From Mesorhizobium sp. (GTDB taxonomy: Bacteria > Pseudomonadota > Alphaproteobacteria > Rhizobiales > Rhizobiaceae): DNA of 48,930 bases. Below the pieces are notes generated by a model, which worked only from the letters and a program-made list of their open reading frames with translations, was not told the origin of the DNA and made no database searches. The DNA is taken from contig SAJS01000027.1 of NCBI GenBank assembly GCA_004017535.1, positions 1 through 48,930 of the forward strand, read 5' to 3'. Made by a program: the position numbers and the translations under genes. Of this stretch, positions 16,284-24,348 are shown in pieces; the stretch's first letter is position 1; each line of letters starts with the position of its first letter.

Positions 16284-17312
16284 TTAGTCCTTCTTGCCGC
16301 CGAAACCGGTCAGGAACGCGGTGAGGTTGTCGCCCAGCGCATCGCAGAGATAGCCGCCTTCCTGGACGATGACCGTGGGCAGGCCGAGCGCGGCAATCGC
16401 TTCGCCGATGCGCGAGAAGCCCGGCGTCGTGACCGAGAGACCGCCGAACGGATCGCCCTCGAAAGCGTCGAGGCCGAGCGCCACGACCAGCGCTTCCGGC
16501 GCGAAGGCGCGGATGCGCTGGAAGGCCGTCGCCAGCGCTTCGAGAAAAGCCGCGTCGCCGGATTTGCGCGGCAGCGGCAGGTTGAGATTGTAGCCGAGAC
16601 CGGGGCCTTCGCCGCGCTCGTCGGCATGCCCCCAGAAGAACGGATAGAAGCGCACCGGATCGGCATGCAGCGAAACGGTCAGCACGTCGGGACGGGCGTA
16701 GAAGATGCCTTGCGTGCCGTTGCCGTGGTGCAGGTCGACGTCGAGGATGGCGACGCGGGCGGAACTCTTGCGCAGAACCTGCGCGGCCACGGCCGAATTG
16801 TTGATGAAGCAGAAGCCGCCGGCGACATCGGCGAAGGCGTGATGGCCCGGCGGGCGGCAGAGCGCGTAGGCCGAAGGCGCGCCGGCCATCACCGCTTCAG
16901 CGGCTTCCACCGCGCTCCAGGCGCTCCACAGCGCGCTGTTCCAGGTCTCGGCCGAGATCGGGCAGGCAGTATCGGCCATGTGGTAGCCGGCCTGGCCGAC
17001 CGCCGAGGCCGGATAGGAGCCGTTGCGGGAGATCGGGTGGATGTTCGGAATGACTTCCGCCGAAGCGCCTTCGATGCGCTGCCAGCGCACAAAGATGTGC
17101 TCGAGGAAGTCAAGATATTCAGGCGTATGCACCGCCGAGACCGGGCCAAGCCCATGATTTTTCGGGCGTTCGACCGTCAAACCGGCCGATCTCGTGCCGG
17201 CTAACAATCTTTCGATCCGCTCCGGCTTTTCCGGATTGGGCTGCGGCGCGCCGCTCGAAAGGAAAGCCTTGGGATCATGGCGTTTCTGCTCATCGGCATA
17301 GAAGGCTTTCAT
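16284..17312 (-). CDS. Acetylpolyamine amidohydrolase (class II HDAC family)
   Basis: A 342-residue zinc amidohydrolase of the histone deacetylase family, in the bacterial acetylpolyamine group, which removes acetyl from acetylputrescine, acetylcadaverine or acetylspermidine. Active-site residues are all visible: the His-His dyad 157-158 in RPPGHHAFADVAGG, zinc ligands Asp193 and His195 in ILDVDLHHGNG and Asp282 in GLDAFEGDPFGG, and the transition-state Tyr321 in VQEGGYL. The length and residue positions closely resemble those I recall for the Mycoplana enzyme. The start is ATG 17312 with CAGGAG 5 bases before it, inside the end of the acetyltransferase gene (stop 17315). It closes a four-gene run with GNAT, aminotransferase and dimethylformamidase-like genes. 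Confidence 0.9.
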   Translation of the reverse strand: MKAFYADEQKRHDPKAFLSSGAPQPNPEKPERIERLLAGTRSAGLTVERPKNHGLGPVSAVHTPEYLDFLEHIFVRWQRIEGASAEVIPNIHPISRNGSYPASAVGQAGYHMADTACPISAETWNSALWSAWSAVEAAEAVMAGAPSAYALCRPPGHHAFADVAGGFCFINNSAVAAQVLRKSSARVAILDVDLHHGNGTQGIFYARPDVLTVSLHADPVRFYPFFWGHADERGEGPGLGYNLNLPLPRKSGDAAFLEALATAFQRIRAFAPEALVVALGLDAFEGDPFGGLSVTTPGFSRIGEAIAALGLPTVIVQEGGYLCDALGDNLTAFLTGFGGKKD

Positions 17313-17314
17313 CG

Positions 17315-17809
17315 TCACTCCTGCGGAGCGTCAGCAAAGGCGAAAAAGGCATCGCCGACGATCTTCTGCACCTGTTCGTAACTCGACCGGCCGATGCCCA
17401 GTTTCTCATAGAAGGCCTTGGCGGTCTCGTTGTCGGTATCGACGGAGAGCCTCAGATAGACGCCGCCCGCAGCGCGGCACTCTTTCGCGACGCGCCGCAG
17501 CAGTTTTTCGCCGATGCGGCGGCCGCGAAAACGGTTTTCGACATAAAGGTCCTGCACATAGACGCCCGGACGGCCCATCCAGGTCGAGAAGATCGGGAAA
17601 TGCAGGCAAAGGCCGGCGAACTCGCCACCGATCTCGGCAATCAGGATCGAGAAGGCGGGCTTTTCGCCGAAGCCGTAGCTGCGCAGATCGTCGGGCGTCG
17701 AGGTGATTTCCTGATGCGCGCCGACATGGGTGCCGAGACGCAGCAGTGCGCCGTGGATGGTTTCGACGTCGTCGATGCGGCCGGGGCGGAGGGTGACCGG
17801 TGCCGGCAT
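17315..17809 (-). CDS. GNAT N-acetyltransferase, diamine acetyltransferase-like
   Basis: A 164-residue acetyl-CoA-dependent acetyltransferase. The pattern HFPIFSTWMGRPGVYVQDLY followed by VENRFRGRRIGEKLLRRV matches spermidine/spermine acetyltransferases (SSAT: '...FSTFLGRPGIYLEDLYV... Y-R-G-K-G-I-G...'), including the RxxRG(R)xIG acetyl-CoA loop near residues 97-105. The C-terminal AKAFYEKLGIG is typical. The start is ATG 17809 with AAAGGT upstream, 13 bases after the aminotransferase stop; a longer frame would overlap that gene. Its stop is two bases before the deacetylase ATG. Having both an acetyltransferase and a deacetylase for polyamines in one operon is unusual, since together they would make a futile cycle unless they use different positions or substrates. 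Confidence 0.8.
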   Translation of the reverse strand: MPAPVTLRPGRIDDVETIHGALLRLGTHVGAHQEITSTPDDLRSYGFGEKPAFSILIAEIGGEFAGLCLHFPIFSTWMGRPGVYVQDLYVENRFRGRRIGEKLLRRVAKECRAAGGVYLRLSVDTDNETAKAFYEKLGIGRSSYEQVQKIVGDAFFAFADAPQE

Positions 17810-17822
17810 CAAGATACCTTTC

Positions 17823-19205
17823 TCAGCCTTCCACCGGCAGATCGAGCTCCCGCGCCAGCGCCTCCAGCGAGTCGCCAATGATCGAGATTATCTCGCCGAT
17901 TTGCTCGCGGGTGATGATCATCGGCGGCGCCACCATGAAATTGTCGCCGTCGACGCCGCCCTTGACCTTGCGGCCATAGATGATCAGGCCGCGCGCGTAA
18001 GCGTGATCGAGCAGGCGCTGCGTCGCCTTGCTGGCCGGGTCGATCGGCTTCAGGGTCTCCGGGTCGGCGACCATTTCCGCACCGGTGAGCAGGCCCTTGC
18101 CGCGCACATCGGCGATGAAGGGGAAGCGCTTTTGCAAGCCCTTCAACTCCGTCATCAGAACGTCGCCCATCGCGGCGGCATTGGCGATCAAGCCGAGCCG
18201 ATCCATCTCACGGAGCACCGCGAGGCCTGCGGCGCAGGCGAGGGGATTACCCGCATAGGTATGACCGTGCTGAAAACCGCCGGCGGCCAGCAGCGGCTCG
18301 ACCAGACGCATCGGCGCGGCAAGGGCGCCGAGCGGCGCATAGCCGGAGCCCAATCCCTTCGACAGCGCAACAATGTCCGGCCTGCAGTTCCAGTGGTCGC
18401 CGCCAAGGAACTTGCCTGTCCTGCCAGCGCCGCTCATCACCTCGTCATGGATCAGCAGGATGCCGTAGCGGTCGCAGATCTCGCGGATGCGCGGATAGTA
18501 GCTGTCGGGAGCGACAAGGGCGGCCGTCGCCGCGCCGCCGATCGGCTCCATGATGAAGGCCACAACGCTTTCCGGACCTTCAGCCTGGATTTTCTCCTCC
18601 AGCATGTCGGCGTAGCGGATACCGCGCTGTTCCATCGAGAGGTTGTCGCGGTCGCGCCAGGCGGTCGGCGCCGGCACTGTTGGCATCACCCGCATCATCG
18701 GCGTGAAGGTCTCGGCGAGCGCATCATCGCCGGTGACGGCAAGCGAGCCAAGCGTGCCGCCATGATAGGAGGGGAAGCGGGTGATCACCTTCCAGCGCTT
18801 CGGTTGGCCGGTGGCGACTGCCCATTGCCGCGCAAGCTTGATGCAGGATTCGGTCGCTTCAGAGCCGCCGGAGACGAAGAAGATGCGGTCCATGCCTTCA
18901 GGCAGTTTTCCGGCCAGCGCCCGCGCCAATTCTTCCGCCGGCTCGTTCTCGAAATGAAGCCGGTAGGCGAAGGTGGTCCTGTCCATCTGCCGCTTCATGG
19001 CATCGAGGACGTTGCGGTTGGAATGGCCGATATTTGCGACCATCGGCCCGCTCGAGCCATCGATGAAGCGGCGGCCGTCGTTGCTCCAGAAATAGATGCC
19101 CTCGGCGCGATCGACGAGCGGCCGGCGCAGGCTGGAGAGATAGAACAGATGGGACGGCGGCCGCGCTTCGGCTTCGGAGGCGGGCTGGACTTGCGGTTTC
19201 GACAT
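17823..19205 (-). CDS. Class III (omega) aminotransferase
   Basis: A 460-residue PLP aminotransferase of fold type I, class III. Motifs are FVSGGSEATESCIKLARQW (phosphate-binding region, about 110-128), LLIHDEVMSGAGRTG with the PLP Asp254, and VALSKGLGSGYAPLGAL with the Schiff-base Lys283. Enzymes of this class move terminal amino groups of diamines, beta-alanine, GABA or similar to pyruvate or 2-oxoglutarate. The context of acetylpolyamine amidohydrolase and SSAT-like GNAT suggests a polyamine or aminoacyl substrate. The start ATG 19205 lies one base after the TGA of the dimethylformamidase-like gene (TGACATG) with GGAAAG upstream, so it is translationally coupled. Confidence 0.9.
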   Translation of the reverse strand: MSKPQVQPASEAEARPPSHLFYLSSLRRPLVDRAEGIYFWSNDGRRFIDGSSGPMVANIGHSNRNVLDAMKRQMDRTTFAYRLHFENEPAEELARALAGKLPEGMDRIFFVSGGSEATESCIKLARQWAVATGQPKRWKVITRFPSYHGGTLGSLAVTGDDALAETFTPMMRVMPTVPAPTAWRDRDNLSMEQRGIRYADMLEEKIQAEGPESVVAFIMEPIGGAATAALVAPDSYYPRIREICDRYGILLIHDEVMSGAGRTGKFLGGDHWNCRPDIVALSKGLGSGYAPLGALAAPMRLVEPLLAAGGFQHGHTYAGNPLACAAGLAVLREMDRLGLIANAAAMGDVLMTELKGLQKRFPFIADVRGKGLLTGAEMVADPETLKPIDPASKATQRLLDHAYARGLIIYGRKVKGGVDGDNFMVAPPMIITREQIGEIISIIGDSLEALARELDLPVEG

Positions 19206-19206
19206 G

Positions 19207-20874
19207 TCAGGACTTTCCAAGATAGCGGTCGAGAACATTCTTGGTCACGCGTTCGACCATCGCGTCCTGCCTTAGCAGGCCGGCGACCCATTCGCAGCTT
19301 CCGGCATGGAACACCTCGCCCTTGCCGCGCGGGAAATTGACGATCATGCCGTTGCCGCGCTTGACCTTGTCGAGATTGGCGTCGCTCGCCTCGCCGAAAA
19401 GCGTCTCGGCGGTGAAGCGGCCATCCTCGTCGGTGAGGAACTGATCCTCGATCGGGATGTCAGCGCTTTCCTCGACCTGACTTGCCATGCCGACCGCCAG
19501 CACCTGCAGGCCGTCCGGTGCGCCGCTGTCAGCGGTCGGGTAGGGCAGGCCGCCGCGGATTTCGAAATCGAGGCCGTCGACCTCGTAGCCATAGACATGG
19601 CTGTCGGCGCCGAGCAGGTCGCCATAATATATGCCGGTGCCGGCGAAGGCCCAGTGCTCGGGACGGTAGACCGGAAAGCCGCGCACGCCGCGCGGGGCGC
19701 AGCCGCCCCAGCCGGCATAGACGCCTCGCGTCGCATTGAGGCCGAAGGTGGCGCTGCCCGGACGTCCGATCTCGGGCGCTTCCCAGGAATTGGTGGCGCG
19801 GGTGATGTCGCCGCCGCGATAGGCCGGGTCCTCGGCGCGCGCCTTGTATTTGTAGCAGACCTGGCGGCGGCCTTGATCCTCCAGCCTCGTCTGCCACATG
19901 AAATTGCCGGCGAAGCGCGCCGCATGTCCGCCGCGATCGACGTAGTTGTCGACCGCGTCGCGCATCTCCCAAGTCCAGTATTCATCGTGCCCTACGAAGA
20001 CGACGCAGTCATAGCCGTCGAGGATTTCGGGCGAAAAGTGGAGCTCGTGCTGGCTGGCGAGATCGACCTGATAGCCGGCGCGTTCGGCGAAGCGGAAGAA
20101 GTGGCTGTCATAACTTGCCCAGCCGGAGGAGGCGTATTTCTTCGAATGGCCGGTGGCGAAGGCCCATTCCATGTGCGGATAGCGTGGCACGGTCTTCGGC
20201 GGCACCGCGACTTCGAGCGGCACGCGCGGCGCATCCTTGGGCAGCACGACGAAGCCGCGGCACCAGGGGCGCTGCGTCGAGACCGTTGTGGCGTACTGAT
20301 CGCGATTCGGGCCGGTGATGCCCTGATAGTGGTTAGAGCCGCCCCAGGTGTTGTACGCCAGCCAGGTGCCGGTCGCGGCCACCTGCAGCAGACGGCCCGG
20401 CTTGCGGCCGGGCCGGGGCGCGACGATGAAGAGATGGTGGCTGCGGATCGGCGTGCCGTCGCGGCCTTCGGCCGAGAGCGTGACGCGATAGGCGCCCGAG
20501 TGCCAATCGTCGCCGACAAGGAATTCGAAAGAAGCCTCCCAGCCGCAGCCCTCGACCGAGCATTGGTCGGGCGTGTCCTGCCAGTGCGCCGACAGGCCCG
20601 ATCCCTCGAAGACCTTGGTTTCGCCGTCGCCGTCGCGGATGACGGCAAGGCTGAAGTGCGGCGCCGTCGAACTGACGAAAAGCGTGACCAGCTCGCCCGG
20701 ACGATAGGAAAACTGATCACTGTAGCACCAGATCTCGCCGCGCTCACCGTCCATGCCCGGCCATTCGTAATAATGGCCGCGCACCGCCTCGCGGCGCTGC
20801 TCGGGCGTCAATCCGAAGTCGGGGAATTCGGTGGGCAATTGCGTCAAGGTGCACCTGAGATCACGAGCCGTCAT
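19207..20874 (-). CDS. N,N-dimethylformamidase large-subunit-like protein
   Basis: A 555-residue protein resembling the large (beta) subunit of N,N-dimethylformamidase, an iron-dependent amidohydrolase. The hallmark VFVGHDEYWTWEMRDAVDN (His296-Asp-Glu298) and LAYNTWGGSNHYQG (Tyr174) are in the spacing I recall for the tyrosine and His-x-Glu iron region of the Paracoccus enzyme; this needs alignment. It is shorter than the roughly 760-residue DMFase large subunit and no small-subunit gene is nearby, so it probably acts on another amide. It is the first gene of a four-gene run with tight junctions. The start is ATG 20874, although ATG 20883 is possible and neither has a good ribosome site. Confidence 0.8.
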   Translation of the reverse strand: MTARDLRCTLTQLPTEFPDFGLTPEQRREAVRGHYYEWPGMDGERGEIWCYSDQFSYRPGELVTLFVSSTAPHFSLAVIRDGDGETKVFEGSGLSAHWQDTPDQCSVEGCGWEASFEFLVGDDWHSGAYRVTLSAEGRDGTPIRSHHLFIVAPRPGRKPGRLLQVAATGTWLAYNTWGGSNHYQGITGPNRDQYATTVSTQRPWCRGFVVLPKDAPRVPLEVAVPPKTVPRYPHMEWAFATGHSKKYASSGWASYDSHFFRFAERAGYQVDLASQHELHFSPEILDGYDCVVFVGHDEYWTWEMRDAVDNYVDRGGHAARFAGNFMWQTRLEDQGRRQVCYKYKARAEDPAYRGGDITRATNSWEAPEIGRPGSATFGLNATRGVYAGWGGCAPRGVRGFPVYRPEHWAFAGTGIYYGDLLGADSHVYGYEVDGLDFEIRGGLPYPTADSGAPDGLQVLAVGMASQVEESADIPIEDQFLTDEDGRFTAETLFGEASDANLDKVKRGNGMIVNFPRGKGEVFHAGSCEWVAGLLRQDAMVERVTKNVLDRYLGKS

Positions 20875-20989
20875 TGAGACCATCGGCCGGCCAGGCGTCA
20901 AATGGAAAGCATCGGGCCAGCTTGCGCTTGGCGATATCCGGCAAACGGACTATTTCAACCAGGCAACGCTTCAACCGCCGGGAGCCGAC

Positions 20990-21238
20990 ATGCTGCGGGT
21001 ACAAAAGGTCAAGGTCGACGACATCTATGTGCCGACGGCGCGGCGCAAGACGCTGCATCCCGAAACCGTGCGCCACCTTGCCGAGGATATCCTCGAGAAC
21101 GGCATGAAGACGCCGATCCAGGTGCGGCATGACGGCAAGCGCCATATCCTGGTCGAGGGGCTGCATCGGCTCGAAGCCGCGAAATGGCTGGGCGAGACCA
21201 TGATCGACGCCTATCTCGTCCAGGCCAAACGCCACTGA
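20990..21238 (+). CDS. Stand-alone ParB-like nuclease domain protein
   Basis: An 82-residue protein consisting only of a ParB/Srx-type N-terminal domain: VKVDDIYVPTARRKTLHPE, a TPIQVRHDGKRHILVEGLH strand pair with the GxxRxxA-like EGLHRLEAAKWLG, and the end IDAYLV. It lacks the ParB helix-turn-helix and dimer domains, so it is not a chromosome partition protein; such single-domain proteins bind or hydrolyse nucleotides (CTP) or DNA in unknown roles. The ATG at 20990 is preceded by GGGAG with a 5-base spacer. It is divergent from the dimethylformamidase-like operon (115-base gap), and its stop meets the stop of the broken oxygenase gene. Confidence 0.8.
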   Translation: MLRVQKVKVDDIYVPTARRKTLHPETVRHLAEDILENGMKTPIQVRHDGKRHILVEGLHRLEAAKWLGETMIDAYLVQAKRH

Positions 21239-21239
21239 T

Positions 21240-22273
21240 TCAAGAAGCCTTGGCCCGCCGCGGCTGGCGTAAATGCCTGACTCCGCTCATTTCGACGAAT
21301 TTCGTCGCCGTGTCCCAGAGATAGTCGCCATAAAGGAACGGCTCGAAGGGCTCGGCGCCCTGAAGCGGCAGCGGCGCGATCTCGGCGTCGACGCGTGGCT
21401 CATAGAAGAACGGGATCGAGAAGCGCGCCTGTTTGGGCGCGATCACTCGATGCCGGGTCGCCCGCACCCGGCCGGCGGTCCAGCGCTCCAGCAGCTGTCC
21501 GAAATTGACGGCGAGCGTGTTGTCGGCGGGCGGCACGTCGACCCATTCGTCGGCAAGGTTTTTGGCTGCAGGCCTTCGACGCTGTCCTGCGCCAGCAAGG
21601 TGACGAAACCGGAATCGGCATGCTCGCGGCCGATGATGGTGCGCGTCTCGCCTTTGTGCAGCACGGAGAAGTCGGGCCCGCTGAGGTCGACGCCGCTGTT
21701 CGGGTCACGCAGCGGGTAGCGGATCAGGCGCAATGTGGAGATGCCGCCCTCGAAATCCTTATCGAAAATTGTCTCGGTCAGCCCAAGGCCACGCGCGACC
21801 GAGCGCAGCAGGGCGTTGCCGACCATCTCCATTGCCTTGTAGTAGCTGGCGGCAGCCTCACGCCAGCCGGGCAGGGCGCTTTCGGGCGGGAGCGGCGTGG
21901 CCTCGCAGAGCGGATCGTCGACATCAAGGCTGGAGGGTTCGGTCCGCGCGCCGGCGATGTCCGGCCCCATATCGATGCCTTCCTTATAGGAGACGGCGCC
22001 AGGCTGCAGCGGAAACCAGCCGCGATAGACATTTTCCTTCGTGCGGTCGAAATTCCAGCGCAGCAGCTTCTGCTTTTCAGCCTCGGGCAGCGAAAAGATC
22101 GTGAGCAGCCGCGCCCGGTTCCGCGGCGTCAGCCAATCGTCGCCGGGAAAGTTGCGGATTGCCATGAAACCGATGCCGGAGGCCGCGGCCATGATCCTCG
22201 AGTCGGTCTGGTCGCGGGCGGTCGAGGGCGGACCGAACAAGGGTGCGATCGCAATCGTGTCGATGTCGGCCAT
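21240..22273 (-). pseudogene. Isopenicillin N synthase-like Fe(II)/2-oxoglutarate oxygenase, frameshifted
   Basis: The first 238 or so codons (from ATG 22273) show an IPNS/2OG-oxygenase, with VYRGWFPLQPGAVSYKEGID and the iron ligands His-x-Asp in GREHADSGFVTLLAQDS. The frame then leaves the family and stops near 21443. The continuation, with NTLAVNFGQLLERWT, the distal His in VRATRHRV and the 2OG-binding Arg-x-Ser in ARFSIPFF, lies in another frame ending at 21240. The frames meet at a run of five T on the plus strand (21559-21563). One extra T there restores a single protein of about 344 residues. All cofactor residues remain, so this is a recent lesion or a sequence error. The substrate class is unknown. 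Confidence 0.85.
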
Positions 22274-22456
22274 CAGTCTTTCTCCCGTCGGACGGCAGAA
22301 GCAGGGCGTGGCGGCCAGCGATTGTCAATCGCAGGCGCGGACACGTCATTGGGCCACCGCATCAGCGCAGGCGATCGCATCCCATCAGTGTTTTTTGTTT
22401 GACCCTCTCATGCCGGCCGCTACCTTGCCGGCATTTCCTCGAAACGGGTGTCGACA

Positions 22457-22852
22457 ATGGCGAAATATGAGGGCGGGTGCCTGTGCGGCGCCGTGCGTTA
22501 TAGGGCTGAGGCGGAGCCGATCAACGAGCGCGTCTGCCATTGCCGGATCTGCCAGAGGGCGATCGGCGCGGCCTTCAACGCGCGACTTCTGTTCCGCATC
22601 GACGACGTGACCATCGAAGGGCCGGTGGCAATGATCAACTCCACGCCGGACCTCAAGCGCGGCTTCTGCCCGGCTTGCGGCACAACCCTGCTTTCGCGCC
22701 GCGATTCCAGAAACATTCTCGGCGTCGCCTCCGGCTCGCTCGATGACCCGTCGCTGTTCAAGCCGGACATGCATTTTTGGACTGCCTCGAAACAACCTTG
22801 GCTGATGCTTGACGACGGTCTGCCGCAATATGAAGGCGCGCCGCCGGCCTGA
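22457..22852 (+). CDS. GFA family (CENP-V/GFA zinc domain) protein
   Basis: A 131-residue zinc protein of the GFA family (named after glutathione-dependent formaldehyde-activating enzyme). Zinc ligands are visible as Cys8 and Cys10 in GGCLCGAVRY, Cys27, Cys29 and Cys32 in CHCRICQ, and Cys71 and Cys74 in FCPACGT. The rest forms the family's beta-folds, ending FWTASKQPWLMLDDGLPQYE. A GTG at 22448 would add three residues; ATG 22457 is the safer start. Formaldehyde chemistry is not proved for most members. It stands alone, divergent from the broken oxygenase gene. Confidence 0.9.
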   Translation: MAKYEGGCLCGAVRYRAEAEPINERVCHCRICQRAIGAAFNARLLFRIDDVTIEGPVAMINSTPDLKRGFCPACGTTLLSRRDSRNILGVASGSLDDPSLFKPDMHFWTASKQPWLMLDDGLPQYEGAPPA

Positions 22853-22981
22853 GTCATTGCGACGCATCTCTGCACAAAAATTTCATCTCCGCTGCACGAC
22901 ATAGCCGGCAAAGCGTCATTGGCGGGCCATCATTGGCTGCCTATCTAAGCGCCATGCGGGCAGGCATCGAGGAGGCGACGG

Positions 22982-23194
22982 ATGAGCGAGAGCATCAACA
23001 CCCTGGACGAGCTTTTGAACGACCCGATGATCCAGCTCGTGATGGCGCGCGACCGCGTGCGGCCGGCCGAGCTTCGTCTGCTCCTGGAAAGGGTACGCGA
23101 CAAGGCCGGCGATGATCCCCGCATCGATCAGGCTTCGGTGCCGCCCGCACATGTCGTGGCAAGAAGCTGCCTGAAGCAGTGGCTATACCGCTGA
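22982..23194 (+). CDS. Small conserved-looking protein, unknown function
   Basis: A 70-residue charged, helical protein beginning MSESINTLDELLNDPMIQLV, with a basic middle (ARDRVRPAELRLLLERVRD) and ending LKQWLYR. A perfect AGGAGG (22970-22975) stands 6 bases before the ATG, and third positions are G/C-rich, so translation is likely. I do not recognise a named family; similar short proteins occur in Rhizobiales by memory. No membrane segment or cysteine motif is present (single Cys). It is convergent with the GNAT gene after 18 bases. Confidence 0.75.
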   Translation: MSESINTLDELLNDPMIQLVMARDRVRPAELRLLLERVRDKAGDDPRIDQASVPPAHVVARSCLKQWLYR

Positions 23195-23212
23195 GGCAGC
23201 TCCAGGAGATGG

Positions 23213-24145
23213 TCAGCTCGAATACGCCGGAAGGTAAGCGTAGTGATTGCGTAAATAGGCGAGCTTGAAGCCGAGCCGGTCGTAGTTGCGATAGGCCGGC
23301 CCGTCGCGCCCCGGGAGCGGCGCCTCGATATCGGCGACAAACAGTTTCGCGCCGGCGGCGATGCCGTCGCGAACCAGCCTTTCCCCAAGCATGGCATCCA
23401 GATCGAAGCTCGGCGCCATGATGCCCGGCACCGGCGCGTCGATACCGCTCCAGGCAGCGCCGTCAGGCCCGATGAAAAGCGAGCGCACCGCGGCGATCGC
23501 GCCGCCACGTTTCAGCATGTAGTGGCGCCAACCCTTGCGGCCGACAAGCGCGGTGAGCCAGGGCGAGGTGGGGAGCCTGTATTTGGCATCGATGAAAGAA
23601 GCCCATTCCGAAGCCGTCCTGGGTGTGACCTCCTCAACCACCGGATCGTCTACCGGGATCAGCGGGTCGCCCGGGAAGAGCGGTTCGGCTGGCAGCGGCG
23701 TCGCGTCGCGATAGATGCGCTCCCAGCCGCCCTGATGCTGCAGGCCGCGCGCTTCCAGCCAGCATCTCAGCCGCGCCGGCTCGGTGTGCGGACTGGTGTA
23801 GAACCACGGCCGCATGATGCCGGCATTGCGATAATGCGCGAGCAGCGCGTCGAGCTGTTCCTCGGTCGCCGGAGCATCGACGCCGATATTCTTCACGCAG
23901 TTGAAATGGATGAATGGGATCGTCGTGCAGGTGGTCCAGACCAGATCGCCGTCACGTGCGATCGACAGCCCTTGGCGTGCCGCGAAATCGGCGGGCGCCG
24001 CGTCGTAAAGGTCGCGCCATGCCGCGACTTCGGCGCGCTCGATGGTGCGGCTGACGTCACGCGATACCTGCTCGATCGCGATTTCCGGGGGGTGCGTCTC
24101 CAGCGGCACGACGGGCTCGAGTTCCGAGAGGGCGGCGGTCGACAT
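23213..24145 (-). CDS. GNAT-like N-acetyltransferase
   Basis: A 310-residue protein with two similar halves, probably a GNAT-fold acetyltransferase. The N-terminal half has IDV-type strands (FIHFNCVKNIGVDAPATEEQ) and MRPWFYTSPHTEPARLRCWL; the C-terminal half has a strand pair GGAIAAVRSLFIGPDGAAWS, a helix in MLGERLVRDGIAAGAKLFVAD and the end NYDRLGFKLAYLRNHYAYLP, where Tyr and the 'LGF' turn fit GNAT motif B. The usual R/QxxGxG/A acetyl-CoA loop is not clear, so the activity is uncertain. GGAGGAG lies 9 bases before the ATG. Its own promoter carries an operator-like palindrome, suggesting repression by a TetR-type regulator encoded elsewhere. Confidence 0.7.
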   Translation of the reverse strand: MSTAALSELEPVVPLETHPPEIAIEQVSRDVSRTIERAEVAAWRDLYDAAPADFAARQGLSIARDGDLVWTTCTTIPFIHFNCVKNIGVDAPATEEQLDALLAHYRNAGIMRPWFYTSPHTEPARLRCWLEARGLQHQGGWERIYRDATPLPAEPLFPGDPLIPVDDPVVEEVTPRTASEWASFIDAKYRLPTSPWLTALVGRKGWRHYMLKRGGAIAAVRSLFIGPDGAAWSGIDAPVPGIMAPSFDLDAMLGERLVRDGIAAGAKLFVADIEAPLPGRDGPAYRNYDRLGFKLAYLRNHYAYLPAYSS

Positions 24146-24165
24146 GGCAGGCTCCTCCGATTTGC

Positions 24166-24214
24166 CTTACAGTGTAAGATTAGCGGATGATAATATGGCG
24201 CCGGCTGTTGTCAA
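24166..24214 (-). promoter_or_regulatory. GNAT promoter with a TetR-type operator-like palindrome
   Basis: On the minus strand a consensus -35 TTGACA (24214-24209), a 16-base spacer and a -10-like TATCAT (24192-24187) precede the GNAT gene. Just downstream, over the expected transcript start, lies CTTAC agt GTAAG (24166-24178), an inverted repeat of a kind bound by many TetR-family repressors. An 11-base direct repeat AAGATTAGCGG (24176-24186 and 24217-24227) brackets the promoter. Confidence 0.4.
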
Positions 24215-24240
24215 GCAAGATTAGCGGCACCTTACAAATC

Positions 24241-24292
24241 CGTGAGTTGGAATCACGCTATCGTGAGGCTAAGCCTCTCCAGAGGGGCTTTT
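24241..24292 (+). promoter_or_regulatory. Hairpin leader of the uppP-like gene
   Basis: CGTGA (24241-24245) can pair with TCACG (24253-24257), or that TCACG can pair with CGTGA (24262-24266): the two pairings exclude each other. They are followed by AAGCCTCT (24271-24278) paired with AGGGGCTT (24283-24290) and a short T run, a weak terminator form. The ATG of the uppP-like gene is 57 bases further on. An attenuator is possible but unproved. Confidence 0.3.
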
Positions 24293-24348
24293 CGAAGACG
24301 ATTCACTTTTGCCTCGGCAAGGATCGAGGCGCAGGGAAAAGGGTTGAG

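Noticed and set aside
17730-19340. 536-codon plus-strand frame opposite the class III aminotransferase
   Set aside because: It covers a gene with all PLP motifs and reads as a shadow of high-GC codons.
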